64,000 bases of DNA, taken from NCBI RefSeq assembly GCF_003710815.1, contig NZ_RHHP01000001.1, positions 124,001-188,000 of the forward strand, given 5' to 3'. Shown one piece after another: positions 1 to 8,156 of the stretch (position 1 is its first letter; every line of letters starts with the position of its first letter). The position numbers and the translations under genes were made by a program. The DNA is from Brevibacillus centrosporus (GTDB lineage Bacteria; Bacillota; Bacilli; Brevibacillales; Brevibacillaceae). The notes beneath the pieces were generated by a model. It worked only from the letters and a program-made list of their open reading frames with translations, did not search any database and was not told the DNA's origin.

Positions 1-249
1 GCGTATATTTTCCGCGATCGGCTGAATCAGAGCGGACGGATCCTCTGTCGCAAAGGCATTGCGCAGCTCGGGGTCATTCGCCACGATTTTTGCCACGCTC
101 AGCGCCTTTTTTCCCAGCTGTTCCTCAATAGAAGAACCAATAATGGAAGCAAAAACAGCTCCCATTGACCCAATAATCAGAATAATGACGAAAGTAAATA
201 GCACAATCATTCTCGTTTGCAAGGACAATCGCAATTTGGTTGTGGTCAC
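1..249 (-). CDS. Sensor histidine kinase, CitA/DcuS type (N-terminal part, runs off window)
   Basis: Only the first 83 codons are present; the gene continues beyond base 1. The GTG start at 249 is preceded by AGAGGTGA at good spacing. The protein opens with a basic stretch, a single hydrophobic helix at about residues 14-38, then an extracytoplasmic helix (EEQLGKKALSVAKIVA) followed by NDPELRNAF, the pattern of the sCache domain in CitA/DcuS/MalK-type sensor kinases for carboxylates. The kinase domain is not in the window, so histidine kinase is inferred from the N-terminus alone. It is divergent from the NCS1 permease. What ligand it senses, and whether it controls the permease, cannot be told. 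Confidence 0.6.
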   Translation of the reverse strand, partial: MTTTKLRLSLQTRMIVLFTFVIILIIGSMGAVFASIIGSSIEEQLGKKALSVAKIVANDPELRNAFATEDPSALIQPIAENIR

Positions 250-341
250 AAAATTCACCTCTTGGAACATAGTACCATCTTCTCTGCGTTTTTCGATAGC
301 TTGCTCTATGCGGTCCACTCTAGCGCGAGGTTTTGTGAAAT

Positions 342-375
342 TTGTGGAATTTGGTCTTCTCGTCCACAATATAAT
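342..375 (+). promoter_or_regulatory. Inverted repeat next to a TATAAT -10 box before the NCS1 gene
   Basis: TTGTGGA at 342-348 and its exact complement TCCACAA at 363-369 form an inverted repeat with a 14-base spacer. A perfect TATAAT follows at 370-375, about 80 bases before the permease start. No good -35 box lies 16-18 bases upstream, so activation by a protein bound to the repeat is possible. This is inference from the bases only. Confidence 0.35.
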
Positions 376-452
376 GTTACAACTTGTATTCGAGACAAAC
401 TGGGGCTTTTGTCCGAATACCAGAATCACTACTGGAAAAGGAGGGATTTGCT

Positions 453-1943
453 GTGAAAACCCAAGCGGAATCAAATGGCATCGTTACGCTGACAGGCGAA
501 GGCGAGAAGCTGGTCAAAGACAGCCCGCTCTATAACGAAGGGCTGCGACCAACTACCCGTGCCGAACACTCGTGGACAGCGTATAATTTTGCCAGCCTTT
601 GGGTCGGGATGTCGATCTGTTTGCCTACTTATGCGATGGCTGCAGGCTTAATCTCCCTCGGCATGAACTGGTGGCAGGCAATCATCACGATCATTCTCGG
701 GAATGTTATTGTCCTTATTCCGATTCTCCTCAACTCCCACGCAGGCACAAAATTCGGAATCCCGTACCCTGTTTTTGCCCGTCTTTGGTTTGGGTCAAAA
801 GGAGCACATATTCCAGCGGTTGCCCGTGGCTTGATCGGGGCGGGATGGTTCGGGATCAACTGTTGGTTCGGCGGGGCGGCAATCGATACGCTGCTGATGT
901 CCATGACAGGCTGGGAGCATGTCCCCGGGCATCTGTGGATTGCCTTCTTTGCCTTCTGGCTGCTGAACGCATGGATCGCCTATCGGGGACCTGAAACCAT
1001 CAAGAAAATGGAGGCTTGGGCAGCTCCCATCCTCATTATCATGAGCCTGGCCTTGCTGGTTTGGGCATTGACAAAAGCAGGTGGCTGGGGACCTATGTTG
1101 TCCGCGCCATCCAAATTCACTTCCTCTGGCGAATTCCTGAAAGTCTTCTTCCCTGCCTTGACTGGTGCCATCGCATTTTGGGCGACAATGGCTCTCAATA
1201 TTCCTGACTTTTGCCGATACGCGAAGAGTCAAAAAGCACAAATCATCGGGCAATCCTCTTCCTTGCCAACCACGATGGGCGGCTTCTCCTTCATCGGGGT
1301 AGCCGTAGCGTCTGCTACCGTCGTCATTTATGGGGAAGCGATCTGGGATCCAGCAGCGGTCCTAGCCAAATTCTCTCCGTTTGCCATTTTCCTGGGAACG
1401 ATCGGGATCATCCTCGCCACTCTCACTACCAACGTCGCGGCGAATATAGTTGCCCCTGCCCGTGCCGTTGAAAACCTCGCTCCTCGCAAGCTCACTTACG
1501 AGCATGGCGCCATCATCGCCAGCGTAGTGTCCTTGTTGATGCAGCCCTGGTACATCCTCGAAAATTTCGGAAACTACATTTTCTTATGGCTCGGCACGTA
1601 CGGCGCGCTGCTAGGTCCGATTGACGGGATTGCCATCGCTGACTACTGGCTGGTCCGCAAGAGAAGAATTCACCTCACCGAGCTTTATAAGACAAATGGG
1701 ATCTACTCCTACAAAACCGGCTATAACACCCGCGCTCTTTGGGCCATGGCAATCGGGATCGTCATTCCCTTCGTCTGCAAGTACGTCCCGGCTCTCTCCA
1801 TCATCTGGGACAATGCCTGGACAGTCGGCCTGCTCATCTCCTTGGCCATCTACACCTGGATGATGCGAAATGATTCTACGATCATGAGCGTGAAGGACTA
1901 CGAGAAGGTCACAGCACGTGGTGGAGAGTCGAAAGCCTCATAA
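453..1943 (+). CDS. NCS1 family nucleobase/hydantoin/allantoin:cation symporter
   Basis: A 496-residue integral membrane transporter of the NCS1 family (cytosine, uracil, allantoin, hydantoin permeases), with about twelve hydrophobic segments. The N-terminus contains NEGLRPTT and HSWTAYNFASLWVGM, and later FGSKGAHIPAVARGLIGAGWFG, the conserved family signature. The open frame extends 69 bases further upstream, but the GTG at 453 has AAAAGGAGGG at ideal spacing and matches the family's usual N-terminus. The nearby operon for dihydrouracil breakdown suggests it imports uracil, dihydrouracil, allantoin or a hydantoin; specificity cannot be read from sequence. It converges on the chemoreceptor gene and shares a terminator with it. 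Confidence 0.9.
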   Translation: MKTQAESNGIVTLTGEGEKLVKDSPLYNEGLRPTTRAEHSWTAYNFASLWVGMSICLPTYAMAAGLISLGMNWWQAIITIILGNVIVLIPILLNSHAGTKFGIPYPVFARLWFGSKGAHIPAVARGLIGAGWFGINCWFGGAAIDTLLMSMTGWEHVPGHLWIAFFAFWLLNAWIAYRGPETIKKMEAWAAPILIIMSLALLVWALTKAGGWGPMLSAPSKFTSSGEFLKVFFPALTGAIAFWATMALNIPDFCRYAKSQKAQIIGQSSSLPTTMGGFSFIGVAVASATVVIYGEAIWDPAAVLAKFSPFAIFLGTIGIILATLTTNVAANIVAPARAVENLAPRKLTYEHGAIIASVVSLLMQPWYILENFGNYIFLWLGTYGALLGPIDGIAIADYWLVRKRRIHLTELYKTNGIYSYKTGYNTRALWAMAIGIVIPFVCKYVPALSIIWDNAWTVGLLISLAIYTWMMRNDSTIMSVKDYEKVTARGGESKAS

Positions 1944-1956
1944 ATACGCGATCTAT

Positions 1957-1998
1957 GAAAAAGACTGGCAAATCCTTTGAGGGATGCCAGTCTTTTTC
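1957..1998. terminator. Bidirectional intrinsic terminator
   Basis: GAAAAAGACTGGCA at 1957-1970 pairs perfectly with TGCCAGTCTTTTTC at 1985-1998 around a 14-base loop. A-tract and T-tract flank the stem, so it can stop both the rightward NCS1 transcript and the leftward chemoreceptor transcript. Confidence 0.85.
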
Positions 1999-2011
1999 TT
2001 TTCGAGTATTT

Positions 2012-3724
2012 CTACCATTTGAACTGACTGATGGATTCTTGCAGCTCGTGGGAGAGTTTATTCAGATTGTTGCTGGAACGTGCAATTTCCTGCATGGACG
2101 CCACCTGCTCTTCCGCTCCAGCAGAAACGCCTTGCGTATGCAGGGCAGCTTCTTCGGCCAGTCGATTCATTTCGTCCATAGCGGATGCCACTTGTTGAAC
2201 GCTGGCAGACATTTGCTCCGTCGCTGCCGATACGTCCTGGATTTGATCCGCTACTTCTTGGGCAGAGGCAACGATTCGTTGGAAGGTCACTCCTGCTTCC
2301 TGTACAACGATCGCTCCTCTTTCGGCTTCCTTCGTTCCATCCTTCATCACGTGCACAACCTGCGTCGTCTCTTGCTGAATTTCTCCAATCAAGCGAGCAA
2401 TTTCCAAGGCTGATTGTTCTGACTGCTCAGCCAATTTTCGCACCTCATCGGCAACTACGGCAAATCCTCTGCCATGTTCACCAGCACGTGCCGCCTCGAT
2501 CGCTGCGTTCAAAGCAAGCAGATTCGTTTGGGAAGCGATGCCGGTAATCACATCGACGATCTGCCCGATTGCTTCCGAACGCACGCCGAGCAGTTGAACG
2601 AGTTCCGCTGCACGATTGACGGATTGCGAAATCGAGTCCATCTGAGATACGGCTTTTTGAATGTGTGCATTTCCTTGTTCTGCTTCCACAGCGGCTTGCG
2701 CAGATGTTTCAGAAACAGAGCTGGATGTGTCGGCAATTCGCTGGATCGCGATCGACATCTCTTCCATGACACGTACGCTTTCTTGCGTCCGTTGCGTCTG
2801 AACTTCCGATGCGCTTGCGATTTGTTGCACACTTTCAATCGCTTGCTCGGATGCGTGTGCGGATTGCTCTGCACTCGCCGAAAGCTCCTCAGAGGATGCT
2901 GCTACCTGTTCCCCTGCTACTTTTACTTGTTCAATCAAGGAGCGGAAGTTGTTAACGAGACCGTTGAAAGCCAATCCCAGCTTCCCAACTTCGTCGCGAG
3001 TCACGTAGCGGACTGGCTCTACTGCCAGGTTACCTTGGGCAAGTTCTTCCATTCGATTGACGACGACACGCAAAGGCTCGGAGATCATGCGGGAAATCAA
3101 ATACCCAAGGGCCATTGCGATCACGAGGCTAAGAATACCGACTCCAGCCAGCAGCAGCTCTGCATTTTTGGAATCTACTTCATTTGCCTGACGAATTTGT
3201 TCGGCTTGCTGCGACTTGTAATTCGCCCAAGTCAACTGCTCCTGATTGATCCAATTCAGAGTCTTATCGGTAGCGCGATAAAAGGAATAGGCCTGGTCCG
3301 TTTGCTGTGCACTGATCATCTTGATCACTTCGCCCTGATCTCCTCGATACTGGTTGAGGAGTTCTTCGAGCATGTTGGCGCTCTCCTGCTCGGTCTTATC
3401 GAGCTCGGCTGACTTCAAGTTTTCAAAGATTCGGTTTGCAGCATCCATCCGCTGCTCCAGCTCCGTCTTGTACTCGGCCAAAACAGCTGGAGAAGTTTCC
3501 AGAATCATTTTGTAAACCAAGCCGTCAATCGCTCTCATCTCTTGACGCCAATCATTAATCCATTTGACAGGCAGCAGCTGATCCTTGTACATCGACTGAA
3601 TACGGTCACTCGCAACTTGCAAGTGGTAATAGCCAGTGAAGCCTACCCCTACCAAGAATACAGCCATCAAAATGATTAGGCTAAACAGTTTTGCTCTCGT
3701 GCTTAAATTCCGAAAGAGACTCAT
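2012..3724 (-). CDS. Methyl-accepting chemotaxis protein
   Basis: A 570-residue transmembrane chemoreceptor. Order: transmembrane helix at about residues 12-33, helical 4HB-type ligand-binding region, second transmembrane segment near 190-212 ([19 protein letters not shown]), HAMP, then the signalling domain with the highly conserved hairpin ([19 protein letters not shown] followed by [18 protein letters not shown]) that contacts CheA and CheW. The open frame extends 11 codons upstream to a TTG without a ribosome site; the ATG at 3724 was chosen, with AGGAGG 14 bases upstream, which is rather far. It sits between the permease and the pyrimidine operon, so sensing a pyrimidine-type nutrient is conceivable but unproven. 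Confidence 0.92.
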   Translation of the reverse strand: MSLFRNLSTRAKLFSLIILMAVFLVGVGFTGYYHLQVASDRIQSMYKDQLLPVKWINDWRQEMRAIDGLVYKMILETSPAVLAEYKTELEQRMDAANRIFENLKSAELDKTEQESANMLEELLNQYRGDQGEVIKMISAQQTDQAYSFYRATDKTLNWINQEQLTWANYKSQQAEQIRQANEVDSKNAELLLAGVGILSLVIAMALGYLISRMISEPLRVVVNRMEELAQGNLAVEPVRYVTRDEVGKLGLAFNGLVNNFRSLIEQVKVAGEQVAASSEELSASAEQSAHASEQAIESVQQIASASEVQTQRTQESVRVMEEMSIAIQRIADTSSSVSETSAQAAVEAEQGNAHIQKAVSQMDSISQSVNRAAELVQLLGVRSEAIGQIVDVITGIASQTNLLALNAAIEAARAGEHGRGFAVVADEVRKLAEQSEQSALEIARLIGEIQQETTQVVHVMKDGTKEAERGAIVVQEAGVTFQRIVASAQEVADQIQDVSAATEQMSASVQQVASAMDEMNRLAEEAALHTQGVSAGAEEQVASMQEIARSSNNLNKLSHELQESISQFKW

Positions 3725-3821
3725 CGTTGTTTGGCGATCCTCCTGTTCATGGTGCAATAAAAGTAGAAAAAGCTCGAATATTGTCTAATCTTACCAAATT
3801 AAGACAGACAAGTCGATAGTC

Positions 3822-4346
3822 TTAGGTTATTTCACTCAGATCCACAACCGACAAAATGGAAATTTCGTGAATTTGCATATCAGGTTGATAGCAAACATAG
3901 TAAGTTAGTTCTGGACTGATCCTGTACTGTAGTCCTGTATACCCTTCTGCTAGCAAATAGGAACGTACCTCGTCCCCTGTCCACTCCAGCCATTCCCGAT
4001 ACCCCATGGAATGAGATCGATGCTCCAATGCCTCCATGGAATACCCCGCGCGCAGTACATCGGTACGCAGCTCATTTTCGCCATAACGCTCGTCCAAGCG
4101 CAGCAGTCCGGTCGCATCGACTTCCTGGCGCAAGATGGCTGCTTTGTCCCATACCGTTTCGGCATGACAGATGGCATATTGTGCCGCGACCTCCGGATTG
4201 CTTACCAAGTATACGCCTGAACCAAAAACAGCCTTTGCACTTGCACCATTGACAAAATACCTGCGCTCCTCTCGCTCATACCGCCCCGAGCGAACGACTC
4301 GCAACGCCTCTTTATATTCCACACCCCGATAAACGATTTGCCTCAT
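3822..4346 (-). CDS. Unrecognised protein with ADP-ribosyltransferase-like fold features
   Basis: A 174-residue soluble protein with a good ribosome site (GAGGAGA, about 9 bases before ATG). It was not assigned to a named family. It shows an arrangement like the PARP/ART superfamily: YRGV at residues 6-9 near the start, FGSGVYLVSNPEVAAQYA at 41-58 (compare the G-x-G-[IV]-Y-[FL] ... A-x-x-Y block of PARP-like domains), and near the end PELTYYVCYQPDMQI at about 145-159, resembling the E-Y-V-[VI]-Y-x-x-x-Q-I strand pair. It lies 88 bases behind the ureidopropionase gene on the same strand, after a weak hairpin. A link to pyrimidine breakdown is not evident. The fold call is inference by eye. Confidence 0.5.
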   Translation of the reverse strand: MRQIVYRGVEYKEALRVVRSGRYEREERRYFVNGASAKAVFGSGVYLVSNPEVAAQYAICHAETVWDKAAILRQEVDATGLLRLDERYGENELRTDVLRAGYSMEALEHRSHSMGYREWLEWTGDEVRSYLLAEGYTGLQYRISPELTYYVCYQPDMQIHEISILSVVDLSEIT

Positions 4347-4394
4347 CCCGGTATTCTCCTCACGTTCCAGTGATAGGAGCTACTCTTTCATGCG

Positions 4395-4425
4395 AAAAGG
4401 AGGAAGACGCTAGGTTGGCGCCTCC
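4395..4425 (-). terminator. Weak terminator-like hairpin after the pyrimidine operon
   Basis: On the minus strand GGAGG(C)GC pairs with GC(GTCTT)CCTCC, followed by TTTT. The stem is short and bulged, so readthrough into the next gene is likely. Confidence 0.4.
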
Positions 4426-4434
4426 CTCTCCTCA

Positions 4435-5325
4435 TCAAGGCAGAAGTTTAACCATGTCATCATACGTCTCTGGACGGCGGTCTCTGTAGAACTGCCAGGT
4501 ATCGCGGACTTCGTGAATCTTGTTCTTATCCATTTCCGCGATAATGATCTCATCCTGATCACGGCTTCCTACAGCGACGAATTGTCCCCGCGGATCCACC
4601 AGATAGGACTGCCCATAAAATTCGCCCATGTTCCAAGGTGCTTCCATTCCGACCCGATTGATGGCGGCGACGTAATATCCATTGGCTACGGCATGTGCTG
4701 GCTGTTCCAACTTCCACAAATATTCGGAAAGTCCAGCCACTGTTGCAGAAGGGTTGAAGACAATTTCAGCTCCGTTCAACCCCAAGAGACGTGCGCCTTC
4801 TGGAAAATGGCGATCGTAGCAGATGTAGACCCCTACTTTGGCAAAAGCCGTATCAAACACCGGGTAGCCTAGATTGCCCGGCTTGAAATAGTACTTTTCC
4901 CAGAAGCCCCATCCGTTGTTCCCCACACCTACATGGGGAATATGCTGTTTTCGGTATTTGCCCAAGTACGTTCCATCAGCGTCAATGACGGCAGCCGTGT
5001 TGTAGTAGGTCCCGATTCCTACCCGCTCGTACACAGGCAGGATCATGACCGTACCCAGCTCCCGTGCCAATGAGCTGAACTGTTGCACGGTCGGCCCATT
5101 TGGTACTTCCTCGGCTGCCTGATACCATTTCGCGTTTTGCTCGGAGCAGAAGTAAGGACCGTAGAAAATTTCTTGAAGGCAGATGATTTGTGCTCCTTTA
5201 CTGGCAGCATCTCGCACCATTTTGACGTGCTTTTCGATCGCCTTCTCTTTATGGAGGTGAACGGGTTCGTCCCCATTCACATCGTTTTTTGCCTGGATCA
5301 GCCCGATGCTTACTTTATTTACCAT
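4435..5325 (-). CDS. pydC: Beta-ureidopropionase (N-carbamoyl-beta-alanine amidohydrolase)
   Basis: A 296-residue nitrilase-superfamily hydrolase predicted to split N-carbamoyl-beta-alanine into beta-alanine, CO2 and ammonia. The Glu-Lys-Cys triad is visible: E52 in CLQEIFYGPYF, K126 in GKYRKQHIPH, C169 in GVYICYDRHFPEG. The DRHFPEGAR stretch and N-terminal IGLIQAKND are typical of bacterial ureidopropionases adjacent to dihydropyrimidinase. It is the last enzyme of the leftward operon, 29 bases behind the dihydropyrimidinase gene. Close relatives can also be N-carbamoyl-D-amino-acid hydrolases or putrescine-type carbamoylases; the operon makes the pyrimidine role the best reading. Confidence 0.9.
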   Translation of the reverse strand: MVNKVSIGLIQAKNDVNGDEPVHLHKEKAIEKHVKMVRDAASKGAQIICLQEIFYGPYFCSEQNAKWYQAAEEVPNGPTVQQFSSLARELGTVMILPVYERVGIGTYYNTAAVIDADGTYLGKYRKQHIPHVGVGNNGWGFWEKYYFKPGNLGYPVFDTAFAKVGVYICYDRHFPEGARLLGLNGAEIVFNPSATVAGLSEYLWKLEQPAHAVANGYYVAAINRVGMEAPWNMGEFYGQSYLVDPRGQFVAVGSRDQDEIIIAEMDKNKIHEVRDTWQFYRDRRPETYDDMVKLLP

Positions 5326-5354
5326 CCCATCCCTTCTCCTCTCTATTCCCTCTC

Positions 5355-6740
5355 TTACGGACGTGTAAACCTCGAACGTTTCAAATAGCGTCCTGCACCC
5401 GCTTGACCAACAAACTGTTTATCACGAACGACGAAGGAGCCTCGCGACAAGACGCTTACCACTTCCCCTTGGACTTCCATTCCCTCAAACGGGTTATAGT
5501 CTATATTCATGTGATGGGTGCTTGCGGATATCGTTCTTTTCACGTCGGGATGAAAGAGGACGAGGTCAGCGTCCGATCCAACCGCTACCGTCCCTTTTTG
5601 CGGGAACATCCCGAACAGTTTCGCCGCTTTTGTCGAGGTGAGATCAACCAGCTGGTTCAAGCTGATCTTTCCTTTCTGTACCCCTTCGGAAAAAAGCAGG
5701 GTTATTCGATCTTCAATGATTGGCCCGCCGTTTGGAATTTTCGTAAAATCATCGCGTCCCAGTTCTTTTTGCCCCACGAAGTTGAACGGACAATGGTCAG
5801 AGCCCACCGTTTGCAGGATGCCGTTCTTCAAGGCGCTCCAGAGCACTTCCTGATTCCATTTTTCACGAAGCGGTGGGGACCAGACATACTTGGCACCCTC
5901 AAAATCCGGTCGATCCAGGTCTTCGATATCGAGCACGAGGTATTGCGGACACGTCTCCCCGTAAATGTTCCAGCCTTTCTCACGCGCTTCTGCGATCCGA
6001 CGTACGGCGTCCGCGCAAGAGACGTGCACGACGTACAGCTGCGCGTCCGCGAGAGCTGTCAGGGCGATCGCACGTCCAGTTGCTTCTCCTTCCGCCTCTG
6101 GAGGTCTTGTGTAGGCATGGTAGATCGGGTCCGTATTCCCTTCCGCCAATGCCTTCTTGGTCAAATAGTCAATGACATCTCCATTCTCCGCATGGACTTG
6201 AACCAGCGCTCCGATTTCCTTTGCGCGTATCAGTGTTTTGAACAAGGTCTCATCGTCAGCCATCAGAACGTTTTTGTAGGCCATGAACACTTTGAGCGAA
6301 GTAATCCCTTCATTGGCAACAACGGACGCAAGTTCATCCAGTACCTGATCGTTAGCATCGGAAACCATCAAGTGAAAGCCATAGTCAATAACCGCTTTTC
6401 CACGCGCTTTTTCATGCCAGGTAGCAATCGCGGATTGCAGCGACTCTCCTTTATTTGTCAGGCAGAAGTCGACAATGCTCGTCGTTCCGCCAAATGCTGC
6501 AGCCTTCGTCCCTGTAAAAAAGTTGTCGGAGGTCACTGTTCCGCCAAAAGGCATGTCGAGATGCGTATGGGGGTCAATCCCACCCGGCAATATGTAGCAG
6601 CCGGTGGCATCAATCTCCTCTGCGCCAGCGGTATCGAGGTTGTACCCGATGGCGACGACCTTCTCCCCCTCGATCAGCACGTCTGCCTGGTACGTATCTG
6701 CTGCCGTTACAACCGTCCCGCCACGAATCCACTTTTTCAT
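5355..6740 (-). CDS. hydA: Dihydropyrimidinase (D-hydantoinase)
   Basis: A 461-residue cyclic amidohydrolase with a binuclear zinc site; opens 5,6-dihydrouracil (or a hydantoin) to N-carbamoyl-beta-alanine. Metal ligands are visible: H58 and H60 in GGIDPHTHLDMPFGG, the carboxylated lysine K150 in TSLKVFMAYKN, H183 in QVHAENGD, H239 in YVVHVSC and D315 in TVGSDHCPFN. Length and motifs fit the dihydropyrimidinase/D-hydantoinase group, not allantoinase or dihydroorotase. GGGAGGGG precedes the ATG. The gene is second to last in the operon, about 100 bases behind preA. Confidence 0.95.
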   Translation of the reverse strand: MKKWIRGGTVVTAADTYQADVLIEGEKVVAIGYNLDTAGAEEIDATGCYILPGGIDPHTHLDMPFGGTVTSDNFFTGTKAAAFGGTTSIVDFCLTNKGESLQSAIATWHEKARGKAVIDYGFHLMVSDANDQVLDELASVVANEGITSLKVFMAYKNVLMADDETLFKTLIRAKEIGALVQVHAENGDVIDYLTKKALAEGNTDPIYHAYTRPPEAEGEATGRAIALTALADAQLYVVHVSCADAVRRIAEAREKGWNIYGETCPQYLVLDIEDLDRPDFEGAKYVWSPPLREKWNQEVLWSALKNGILQTVGSDHCPFNFVGQKELGRDDFTKIPNGGPIIEDRITLLFSEGVQKGKISLNQLVDLTSTKAAKLFGMFPQKGTVAVGSDADLVLFHPDVKRTISASTHHMNIDYNPFEGMEVQGEVVSVLSRGSFVVRDKQFVGQAGAGRYLKRSRFTRP

Positions 6741-6840
6741 CCTTGCCCCTCCCCTGTTCTTTTTCTGCAGCCAGATTGAGACACAGCTTTTCCGTACAGG
6801 CTATGCGCCTATTTGGAAAAAGATTACGAACATCTGGTAC

Positions 6841-8118
6841 TTATGTCTCAGCCGTCCCTTTTGCTGCCAATGCTGCCTGCCGTTGATTCCAGCTGAGTGG
6901 CGGCAAGTCGCTCGGAATTTCGACCATTTCGATCGTTCCCTCCACCGGACATACGATGGAACAAAGGTTGCAGCCCACACAGTCCTCTTCGCGTACGACG
7001 AGCCGCTCCGCCCCTGTTGCCTCGTCCTTCAGAATGTCGATACATTGATGGGAAGTATCTTCACAGGCGATATGGCACTTGTTGCAGTTAATACAGGTCT
7101 CCTCGTGAATCCGGGCAACTACTTTGTAGTTCAGATTGAGATGGCCCCAATCCGAGTAGGTAGGTACAGCCTTGCCGACGATGTCCATAACGGAGGAAAT
7201 CCCTCGTTGATCGAGGTAGTTGTTCAGCCCGTCAATCATGTCCTCCACGATTCTAAAGCCGTGATGCATGGCAGCCGTACACACCTGGACGCCAGTCGCA
7301 CCCATCAGCAAAAATTCCACGGCATCCCGCCAGTTGGAAATGCCCCCAATGCCGGAGATCGGCACGCCAACCTGGGCGTCGCGAGCGCATTCCGCCACCA
7401 TGTTCAAAGCGATAGGTTTTACTGCTGGGCCGCAATAGCCGCCATGTGCGCCTTTTCCATCCACATGAGGAATAGGCAGCCAGCGATCCAGGTCGACTCC
7501 TATCAAGCTGTTGATCGTGTTGATCATACTGATCGCATCCGCTCCGCCCAAAGAAGCAGCCCTGGCCGTAAAACGAATGTCCGTGATATTAGGCGTCAGC
7601 TTGACGATGACGGGTGTCTGCGCCACTTCCTTTACCCATTCGACCTGCTGCCGGATCAGATCGGGATGCTGACCGACTGCCGAGCCCATCCCCCGCTCCG
7701 CCATCCCGTGTGGACAGCCGAAGTTCAACTCCAGTCCGTCAACGCCAATTGCCTCCACCTTTTTCACAATTTCATGCCAAGCCTCTTGCTTGTGCTCCAC
7801 CATCAACGAAGCGATGAGTGTGTGCTTCGGAAAACGTTTTTTGGTCTCATCCATTTCCTTTAGATTTACTTCCAGCGGTTTGTCGGTAATGAGCTCGATG
7901 TTGTTAAAGCCGAAAACGCGCTGTCCCCCAAAATGCAGTCCCGCAAACCGCGAAGTCACGTTGATGATAGGCTCCCCCAAGGTCTTCCAGACAGCTCCGC
8001 CCCAGCCTGCTTCAAATGCCCGTTGCACTTGGTAGCCGGAGTTTGTCGGCGGTGCGGATGCTAGCCAAAAAGGATTGGGTGATTGTATGCCAGCCAGATT
8101 GATAGATAGATCTGCCAT
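6841..8118 (-). CDS. preA: NAD-dependent dihydropyrimidine dehydrogenase, subunit PreA
   Basis: A 425-residue catalytic subunit reducing uracil or thymine to the 5,6-dihydro form. The N-terminal 310 residues form a dihydroorotate-dehydrogenase-like FMN barrel. C135 in LNFGCPHGMAERGMG corresponds to the active-site cysteine of mammalian dihydropyrimidine dehydrogenase, followed by PVIVKLTPNITDI. The C-terminus carries two 4Fe-4S motifs, CINCNKCHIAC and CVGCNLCSIVCP, which relay electrons from PreT. GGAGGAGAGAGG precedes the ATG. It lies 38 bases behind preT in the same operon. The closest alternative, a true dihydroorotate dehydrogenase, lacks the C-terminal ferredoxin. Confidence 0.95.
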   Translation of the reverse strand: MADLSINLAGIQSPNPFWLASAPPTNSGYQVQRAFEAGWGGAVWKTLGEPIINVTSRFAGLHFGGQRVFGFNNIELITDKPLEVNLKEMDETKKRFPKHTLIASLMVEHKQEAWHEIVKKVEAIGVDGLELNFGCPHGMAERGMGSAVGQHPDLIRQQVEWVKEVAQTPVIVKLTPNITDIRFTARAASLGGADAISMINTINSLIGVDLDRWLPIPHVDGKGAHGGYCGPAVKPIALNMVAECARDAQVGVPISGIGGISNWRDAVEFLLMGATGVQVCTAAMHHGFRIVEDMIDGLNNYLDQRGISSVMDIVGKAVPTYSDWGHLNLNYKVVARIHEETCINCNKCHIACEDTSHQCIDILKDEATGAERLVVREEDCVGCNLCSIVCPVEGTIEMVEIPSDLPPLSWNQRQAALAAKGTAET

Positions 8119-8156
8119 TTCCTCTCTCCTCCTTACGCGTGAAATTTCTGCAACAC

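Noticed and set aside
5289..6779. 496-codon open frame on the plus strand
   Set aside because: It lies wholly antisense to the dihydropyrimidinase gene, has no ribosome site and gives no recognisable protein; it is a shadow of high third-position GC.
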